Positions 1 through 4,318 of a stretch of 6,966 nt of DNA are shown here, in pieces. This DNA comes from Nitrosomonadales bacterium. GTDB lineage: Bacteria > Pseudomonadota > Gammaproteobacteria > Burkholderiales > Gallionellaceae. The position numbers were made by a program, and so were the translations under genes. Every line of letters starts with the position of its first letter. Within the stretch, counting starts at the first letter, position 1. The stretch covers positions 1 through 6,966 of the forward strand of contig JACREA010000136.1 of NCBI GenBank assembly GCA_016218465.1, read 5' to 3'. The notes beneath the pieces were generated by a model, which saw only the letters and a list, made by a program, of their open reading frames with translations, searched no databases and had not been told where the DNA came from.

Positions 1-360
1 CTCAGACACATAGGGAAGCCATAAACCATTTTCTATTGGTCTGTGGTCGCAAAGAGCTGCAATTTCTTCGCTGGAAAGATGAGTGATCCGGTTTCTGCCG
101 TTCTGATTAAAGCCAGCCGATTTAAGCAATGCCTTGATTCCCGAAAAGGCTGAGGAAGTTTTTTCCGTAGCTTGCAGTTTTTCCATGGCCATCAGGAAAG
201 CAAATTGCGGGTTGAGCTCCACACAATCAAGCCGAGGGCATGATCCGGAGGTTATGACTGATTTTTGCGGCATGGCAGCAACATCTGAAAAATTCGATGG
301 GTAAGCATAGGCCACGAATGCGTCAAAATAAGTCGCAAAAAGGTATGCCAAGGTAATCAA
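1..360 (-). CDS. Partial unrecognised protein, C-terminal part off the left edge
   Basis: The - strand has no stop from about 390 down to base 1, roughly 130 codons, which is unlikely by chance at this base composition. I do not recognise the product. The frame begins after two TAA codons (396-391). There is no ATG before 273; TTG at 360 or 351 and GTG at 315 are other possible starts, and none has a clear Shine-Dalgarno sequence, so the start is uncertain. If TTG 360 or 351 is used, the first 20 residues are hydrophobic and aromatic (AYLFATYFDAFVAYAY), which could be a poor signal peptide or membrane segment. Further on it reads as a soluble protein, with segments such as NPQFAFLMAMEKLQ and THLSSEEIAALCDHRP. 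It is divergent from the dcw operon and probably unrelated to it. Codon third positions are less GC-rich than in the dcw genes, which may mean a poorly conserved or acquired gene. If it is not a gene, positions 1-563 hold nothing I can name. Confidence 0.4.
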   Translation of the reverse strand, partial: MITLAYLFATYFDAFVAYAYPSNFSDVAAMPQKSVITSGSCPRLDCVELNPQFAFLMAMEKLQATEKTSSAFSGIKALLKSAGFNQNGRNRITHLSSEEIAALCDHRPIENGLWLPYVSE

Positions 361-563
361 TGAATTGAATTGTTCTTGTAGTTCGAATTTTTATTAGGCG
401 CTGTTCAGGTGCCGGTGCCGGAGGGCAGATATGCAAAAACCAGGCTGTTCATTACAAACAACTTTAGCTTATTTGTGCAATTCATTGCTTTTTAAGTGTA
501 TTTGTTCGGCTTTAACTTTCTGCGCTAACCCCTTGTCCCATAAAGAAAATCCCTGTTTTTAGC

Positions 564-592
564 TTGACTGCCCGCAATTTTTTCAATATAGT
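564..592 (+). promoter_or_regulatory. Sigma-70 promoter of the dcw operon
   Basis: TTGACT (564-569) and TATAGT (587-592) are separated by exactly 17 bp and each matches five of six consensus bases. The start of transcription would be near 599, giving a leader of about 36 bases before mraZ. The last two bases of the -10 box lie within the first of the tandem GTGG repeats, so a repressor bound there would block RNA polymerase. This is the only strong promoter I found on the + strand upstream of the operon. The stretch between it and the divergent reading frame (about 361-563) shows no supported feature. Confidence 0.8.
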
Positions 593-631
593 GGGATTAA
601 GTGGTAAAAAGTGGGTAATAGTGGGGGTGGG
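591..631 (+). promoter_or_regulatory. MraZ operator: four tandem 10-bp GTGG repeats
   Basis: Four consecutive 10-bp units begin with GTGG at 591, 601, 611 and 621 (GTGGGATTAA, GTGGTAAAAA, GTGGGTAATA, GTGGGGGTGG). In enterobacteria MraZ represses its own operon by binding TGGGN direct repeats spaced five bases apart, which is the same 10-bp period seen here. The second unit is degenerate (TGGT). The array spans from the -10 box to four bases before the mraZ start codon and its G-rich last unit doubles as the Shine-Dalgarno region. Autorepression by MraZ is inferred from the family. Confidence 0.85.
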
Positions 632-634
632 TAG

Positions 635-1081
635 ATGTTTCAGGGGGCGGCACAACTTAATCTGGACAGCAAGGGCAGGCTCGCGATACCGGCACGGTAT
701 CGCGACATGCTGCTTGCGCATTGCAAGGGCGAACTGGTGCTGACCGCCGATCCAGATAAATGTTTACTGGTATATCCGCGGCCAGAGTGGCAGCCGATAT
801 GCGACAAGCTGAAAAAACTACCCTCATTCAATCTAAAAAGCCGTGCCTTGCTGCGCCTTTTAGTCGGCCATGCCGAAGATGTTGAGATGGACAGTGCCGG
901 GCGCGTGCTGATTTCTCCAACCTTGCGAAGCTACGCTGCGCTGGACAAGCGCGTGATGCTGGTCGGCCAGGGAAATAAATTTGAATTGTGGGACGAAGCG
1001 AAATGGCAGGCGCAGCAGGAAACGGCGCTGTCTTTTACGGAAGGTGAGTTGCCACCGGAACTTGAGGGCTTCTCTTTGTGA
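635..1081 (+). CDS. mraZ: Transcriptional regulator MraZ
   Basis: MraZ is a DNA-binding repressor of the dcw operon, forming a ring of subunits made of two AbrB/SpoVT-like swapped-hairpin domains each. At 148 residues it has the usual family length. The family start MFxGA is present (MFQGAAQLNLDSKGRL), which fixes the start at ATG 635. Both diagnostic DxxGR loops are visible: D11-SKG-R15 followed by IPARYR, and D86-SAG-R90 followed by a second beta-hairpin; these carry the DNA-contacting arginines. The upstream ribosome site is an unusual run of Gs that overlaps the operator repeats. It is the first gene of the operon, and its TGA shares its last base with a palindromic element that pushes rsmH 141 bases away, whereas these genes are normally close together or overlapping. 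The protein looks complete and functional. Confidence 0.97.
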   Translation: MFQGAAQLNLDSKGRLAIPARYRDMLLAHCKGELVLTADPDKCLLVYPRPEWQPICDKLKKLPSFNLKSRALLRLLVGHAEDVEMDSAGRVLISPTLRSYAALDKRVMLVGQGNKFELWDEAKWQAQQETALSFTEGELPPELEGFSL

Positions 1082-1222
1082 AAGGCCTCTGCACAACTAC
1101 TGCGCTCGCTGATGCGGTGTTAAAAAATGGTTCGAAATCCTCATGTGCAAATCGCACATTCCGGTTCCTCACCATTTTTTGCCTAGCCTCAGCTTCGCTC
1201 GCTACGTTGTGCAGAGGCCTTT
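1081..1222. repeat. 142-bp nested palindromic element between mraZ and rsmH
   Basis: The ends are perfect 17-bp inverted repeats: AAAGGCCTCTGCACAAC at 1081-1097 and its reverse complement at 1206-1222. Inside them lies a second palindrome with two 27-base arms (1122-1148 and 1154-1180) around a 5-base loop: the outer 10 bases (AAAAAATGGT) and inner 6 bases (ATGTGC) pair perfectly, the middle 11 mostly do not. The bases between the outer and inner palindromes are only partly complementary. There is no coding capacity. The element begins on the last base of the mraZ stop codon and ends directly before the rsmH ATG. This is the form of a non-autonomous palindromic or MITE-like repeat. No clear target duplication is visible. 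As RNA it would form a long cruciform-like structure ending in U6 (1175-1180), so it might weaken transcription into rsmH. No second copy is in this window. Confidence 0.85.
1213..1217 (+). promoter_or_regulatory. Ribosome binding site for rsmH supplied by the repeat end
   Basis: AGAGG lies five bases before ATG 1223 and is part of the right-hand inverted repeat (GCAGAGGCCTTT). The insertion has thus replaced whatever ribosome site rsmH had. Because the same bases pair perfectly with 1081-1097 in the transcript, the site would be hidden when the outer stem forms. Confidence 0.5.
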
Positions 1223-2158
1223 ATGAGTGAGGGCTTGGCCCACGCCACAGTATTGCTGAATTAAGCTTTTGAAGCGCTAGCCATCAAGCCGGATGGAGTT
1301 TATGTAGACGGCACGTTCGGGCGCGGCGGGCATAGCGCGCAAATTCTGGAGCGGCTCGGCGGCAACGGCAGGTTGATCGCGCTGGACAAGGATCCGGTAG
1401 CGGTGGCGACAGGCAAGACATGGCGCGATGAGCGTTTTCGCATGGTGCATCGCGGTTTCGCGAACTTGGCGGAGGTGCTGGGCGAGCTGGGTGTAGCGAA
1501 GGTGGATGGCATCCTGCTGGACTTGGGGGTGTCATCGCCGCAACTGGATGATGCGGCGCGCGGTTTCAGTTTTCGCTTCGATGCGCCTCTGGATATGCGC
1601 ATGGATACCAGCAGCGGGATGACAGCGGCGCAGTGGCTGGCAACGGTGGATGAAATTTTACTTGCGGAGGTGATACATGATTACGGCGAAGAACGGTTTG
1701 CTAAGCAGATTGCAAGAGCGGTTGTTGCAGCGCGCACAACTGAACCCATCCGTACCACGCGGCAACTCGTCGAGTTGGTTAGTAAAGCGGTGCGCACCCG
1801 TGAACCAGGGCAGAGCCCGGCGACGCGCACCTTTCAGGCTATACGGATTTATCTCAACCAGGAGCTCGAAGAGCTTGCGCGGGTGCTGCCAGAGTGTGTG
1901 ACGCATTTACATACCGGAGGCCGTCTGGTGGTAATCAGCTTTCATTCGCTGGAAGATCGAATCGTGAAGCACTTCATGCGTGACATGGCCGAGGGAGATA
2001 AATTGCCGCGCAATGTGCCGATACGCGCAAGCGAGGTGCCGCAAGGCCGGATGAATTTGATCGGCAAGGCGGTGCGCGCAGGGGAGGCAGAGTTAAAGGC
2101 AAATCCGCGAGCACGCAGCGCGGTGATGCGGGTGGCGGAGCGCAGTAATGTTGCGTAA
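1223..2158 (+). CDS. rsmH: 16S rRNA (cytosine1402-N4)-methyltransferase RsmH, interrupted by an early in-frame stop
   Basis: RsmH (MraW) transfers methyl from S-adenosylmethionine to N4 of C1402 in the ribosomal P site. From ATG 1223 to TAA 2156-2158 there are 311 codons, the normal family length, and the encoded N-terminus is family-like ([12 protein letters not shown], then [11 protein letters not shown]). Codon 14 is however TAA, where the family usually has Glu (LLNEAV). Downstream everything is conserved: SAM loop [10 protein letters not shown] (codons 29-38), [13 protein letters not shown] (98-110), RGFSFR, and SFHSLEDR (239-246). The next conventional in-frame start is TTG at 1373 (codon 51), giving 261 residues without the SAM loop, so that product should be inactive. 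The gene is therefore a fresh pseudogene, a sequencing error, or is rescued by readthrough or a rare start such as ATC 1283. rsmH is dispensable in E. coli, so loss is tolerable. It overlaps ftsL by 11 bases. Confidence 0.85.
1262..1264 (+). other. In-frame TAA at codon 14 of rsmH
   Basis: The codons around it read ctg-aat-TAA-gct-ttt-gaa-gcg. RsmH proteins typically have Glu-Ala-Val here, so a change of GAA to TAA, and perhaps of GTT to TTT two codons later, would each be a single G-to-T change. Reading frame on both sides is the same, so this is a substitution and not a frameshift. Confidence 0.8.
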
Positions 2159-2591
2159 CAGGAATTCATTGAATGTATTGTTGCTGCTGGCGGTGGTGAT
2201 ATGTGCGCTGAGCGTGGTCACATCCCAGCACAAGGCACGCAAGTTGTACATCGAGTTGCAACAGGAAAAAGAACACGCACAGCAGATGGATGTGGAATGG
2301 GGGCAACTGCAATTGGAACAAAGCACTTGGGCAACACCTGCGCGGGTGGAAAAAATTGCGGCGCAACAATTGCAGATGCATTTGCCCAAAAGCGGGGAAG
2401 TTCAGTTTATACGAGTAGAGCCACCCTCACCTCAATCCTCTGATGGAACAACTAGCCATTCGGCTAGGCCATCAAAAGGCGATAGCCAAGTCGCTGGTTA
2501 TCCCGTAAACGTGAGAGGAGGCAATAGTCCCCTTTCCCTCCGGGAAAATGGAAGTGAAAACTTTAATGGCCATATAGATAAAAAACCATGA
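2148..2591 (+). CDS. ftsL: Cell division protein FtsL with repeat-derived C-terminal tail
   Basis: FtsL is a small bitopic inner-membrane protein that joins FtsB and FtsQ and activates FtsWI at the septum. The visible layout fits: a short basic cytoplasmic start (MLRNRN), a membrane segment at about residues 8-25 ([17 protein letters not shown]), then a periplasmic heptad-like helix (about 28-76) and the typical ending [16 protein letters not shown] near residue 92. Family members usually stop about there. Here another 55 residues follow, of which about 33 come from an inserted repeat (2424-2522) and the rest contains a small hairpin (TTTCCC-TCC-GGGAAA, 2533-2547). The tail is polar, Ser/Gly-rich and probably disordered in the periplasm. 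The gene starts inside rsmH (GGAG at 2137-2140) and its stop overlaps the ftsI start as ATGA. Identity rests on position and topology, as FtsL sequences are poorly conserved. Confidence 0.93.
   Translation: MLRNRNSLNVLLLLAVVICALSVVTSQHKARKLYIELQQEKEHAQQMDVEWGQLQLEQSTWATPARVEKIAAQQLQMHLPKSGEVQFIRVEPPSPQSSDGTTSHSARPSKGDSQVAGYPVNVRGGNSPLSLRENGSENFNGHIDKKP
2424..2522 (+). repeat. In-frame palindromic repeat, copy 1 (in ftsL)
   Basis: This 99-bp stretch matches the copy in murE at about 86 of 99 positions without gaps. Its 62-bp core (2441-2502, TGATGG to TTATC) is also shared with murF. The core can fold as an outer stem AACTAGC (2450-2456) with GCTGGTT (2493-2499), one G-U pair included, around an inner stem GGCCATC (2467-2473) with GATAGCC (2481-2487) that has one mismatch. 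A competing local hairpin is CTAGC-CATTCG-GCTAG. It is read as [18 protein letters not shown] then VAGYP. With 33 codons it keeps the frame. Confidence 0.9.
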
Positions 2592-4318
2592 ATTATGCGG
2601 TCAGCGCACATACAGACATTCCGGCGAATTTGCCCGGATGGCGCGCCACCGTTCTGTTTGCAGGGCTGTTGGCCGGGTTTGCAGGATTGCTTGGGCGCGG
2701 AGTGTTTCTGCAAGGAATACATAACGACTTTCTTCAGCAAAAAGGCGATGCGCGTTACAGCCGTGTGATTGAAGTCAGCGCGCACCGCGGCATGATCACC
2801 GACCGTAACGGCGAGCCGCTTGCCGTCAGCACGCCTGTGGAATCAGTGTGGGCAAGCCCTTCTGATGTTGAAGCAGACAGCCGGCAAATAAGAAAATTGG
2901 CGCAGGTTCTCGGCATGGAGATGGCAGAAGTAAAAAGCCGTCTGTTCGATACCACGCGTGATTTCGTCTATCTCAAGCGACATCTTCCTCCCGATCAGGC
3001 AGGGAAAGTGGTAAGCCTGAATCTTCCGGGAATTTCGTTGCAGCGTGAATACCGTCGTTTTTACCCGGCGGGAGAAGAGGCTGCGCAGACGTTGGGTTTT
3101 ACCGGGCTGGACGACAACGGGCAGGAGGGGCTGGAGCTGGCCTTTCAGGATCAGCTGGGCGGCAAGCCGGGAAGCCAGCGTGTTATCAAGGACAGGCGTG
3201 GTCACATTGTGGAGGATGCGGGAAGCCTGAACGCATCCAGGCCGGGTGGCAATATCGCGCTGAGCCTTGACAGGAATTTACAGCATCTTGCTTTTCGTGA
3301 GCTTGAGAGCGCTGTAAAACAACATCGCGCCAAAGCGGGTGCGGTGGTGGTTCTCGATGCGCACAGCGGCGAAGTGTTGGCACTCGCCAACTATCCCGCC
3401 TATAACCCGAACAATCGGAATAACACCAGCATCAAAGCTATGCGCAACCGTGCAATTGCCGATCTGTTTGAACCCGGTTCGACGATGAAGCCGTTTACCG
3501 TAGCGACGGCGCTCGAGATGGGCAAGGTTAGCCCCAATACCGTCATCAATACCGAGCATGGGGTGTTTACCGTAAGTAACAAGAAAATTCACGATGCGCA
3601 TCCGGAATCGATGCTGACTGTTGCTCAGATCATCCAGAAATCCAGCAATATCGGCGCAGCCAAAATAGCCTTGTCGCTGAAGTCCAGCACGATGTGGCAA
3701 AGCCTGGCGGATAGCGGGTTCGGAGCACTGACCGGCAGCAACTTTCCGGGCGAAGCGCCGGGGAAATTGCGCGACCCCAAAACATGGTTGCCGATAGAAA
3801 AAGCCACGATGTCTTATGGGCACGGCATTTCGGTGAATCTGCTGCAATTGGCGCGCGCCTATACCATTTTCGCGAACGATGGCGAGTTGAAGCAGGTTTC
3901 GCTGACAAAACTGGATACACCTGCGACAGGGAATAAAGTGTTTTCCGATCGCACCGCTAATGCAATGCGAGCCATGCTGGAATCGGTGGTGCGGCCGGGC
4001 GGTACGGCTCCGTTGGCTCAAGTGCCCGGGTACCGGGTAGCCGGCAAGACCGGCACCGCGCACAAGCTGGAAGGAGGCATTTACGTAGATCGTTATGTTG
4101 CCTCGTTTGTCGGGTTTGCACCGGTATCGAATCCGCGACTGGTGGTGGCGGTGGTGATCGATGAGCCCGGAAACGGCCAGTATTACGGAGGACTGGTCGC
4201 GGCGCCGTTGTTCAGCAAAGTGACGGGCGCTGCGCTGCATGCGCTCAATGTGCCGAACGATGCGCCGCTGGATAACGTTATTGCGTCCCCAGTAGATATC
4301 GTCAAGGAGGAAGTATGA
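2588..4318 (+). CDS. ftsI: Septal peptidoglycan transpeptidase FtsI (penicillin-binding protein 3)
   Basis: FtsI is the class B penicillin-binding protein that cross-links septal peptidoglycan in the periplasm together with the glycosyltransferase FtsW. The 576 residues are of normal length. A short cytoplasmic start is followed by one membrane segment at about 20-41 (ATVLFAGLLAGFAGLL). The class B signature RGMITDRNGEPLA is at 67-79 and opens the dimerisation domain (to about 220). The transpeptidase domain (about 250-555) has all three active-site motifs: S298-T-M-K301 with the acylated serine, S352-S-N354, and K487-T-G-T490. The start ATG 2588 overlaps the ftsL stop as ATGA; there is no good Shine-Dalgarno sequence before it (the region reads ATATAGATAAAAACC), so translation probably depends on coupling with ftsL. 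Its own stop overlaps murE in the same way. Unlike its neighbours it carries no inserted repeat that I can see, and it looks fully functional. Beta-lactams that target PBP3 would be expected to bind it. Confidence 0.98.
   Translation: MNYAVSAHTDIPANLPGWRATVLFAGLLAGFAGLLGRGVFLQGIHNDFLQQKGDARYSRVIEVSAHRGMITDRNGEPLAVSTPVESVWASPSDVEADSRQIRKLAQVLGMEMAEVKSRLFDTTRDFVYLKRHLPPDQAGKVVSLNLPGISLQREYRRFYPAGEEAAQTLGFTGLDDNGQEGLELAFQDQLGGKPGSQRVIKDRRGHIVEDAGSLNASRPGGNIALSLDRNLQHLAFRELESAVKQHRAKAGAVVVLDAHSGEVLALANYPAYNPNNRNNTSIKAMRNRAIADLFEPGSTMKPFTVATALEMGKVSPNTVINTEHGVFTVSNKKIHDAHPESMLTVAQIIQKSSNIGAAKIALSLKSSTMWQSLADSGFGALTGSNFPGEAPGKLRDPKTWLPIEKATMSYGHGISVNLLQLARAYTIFANDGELKQVSLTKLDTPATGNKVFSDRTANAMRAMLESVVRPGGTAPLAQVPGYRVAGKTGTAHKLEGGIYVDRYVASFVGFAPVSNPRLVVAVVIDEPGNGQYYGGLVAAPLFSKVTGAALHALNVPNDAPLDNVIASPVDIVKEEV
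4304..4310 (+). promoter_or_regulatory. Strong ribosome binding site of murE
   Basis: AAGGAGG lies at the end of ftsI, four bases before ATG 4315. It fixes that ATG as the murE start, and so shows that the repeat-derived first codons are really translated. Confidence 0.8.

Noticed and set aside
431..562. 43-codon + strand frame starting MQKPGCSL with a weak AGGGC upstream
   Set aside because: Short, rich in Cys and Leu without a recognisable pattern, and it runs to the edge of the mraZ promoter; no support beyond an ATG and a weak ribosome site.
1129..1175. tRNA-like signals in the palindrome (GGTTCGAAATCC resembling a T arm, and CACCA)
   Set aside because: No acceptor, D or anticodon arms can be drawn around them, and the bases are accounted for by the palindrome arms.
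1154..1180. Rho-independent terminator ending in T6 inside the palindrome
   Set aside because: The stem next to the T run is A-T rich and the GC part is only 6 bp and far from the T run, so termination is doubtful; kept only as a possible attenuating structure.
1373..2158. rsmH starting at TTG 1373 as the true gene
   Set aside because: This start removes the SAM-binding [10 protein letters not shown] loop, has no good ribosome site, and the upstream in-frame codons clearly encode conserved RsmH sequence.
2533..2547. Small hairpin TTTCCC-TCC-GGGAAA near the end of ftsL as a terminator
   Set aside because: It is followed by ATGGAAG and not by a T run, and it lies within the coding sequence of an operon that continues.
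3278..4240. Long open frame (320 codons) on the - strand opposite ftsI
   Set aside because: It is a shadow of the ftsI codon pattern; the product is rich in His, Arg and Cys with no domain pattern, and ftsI on the + strand has all its catalytic motifs.
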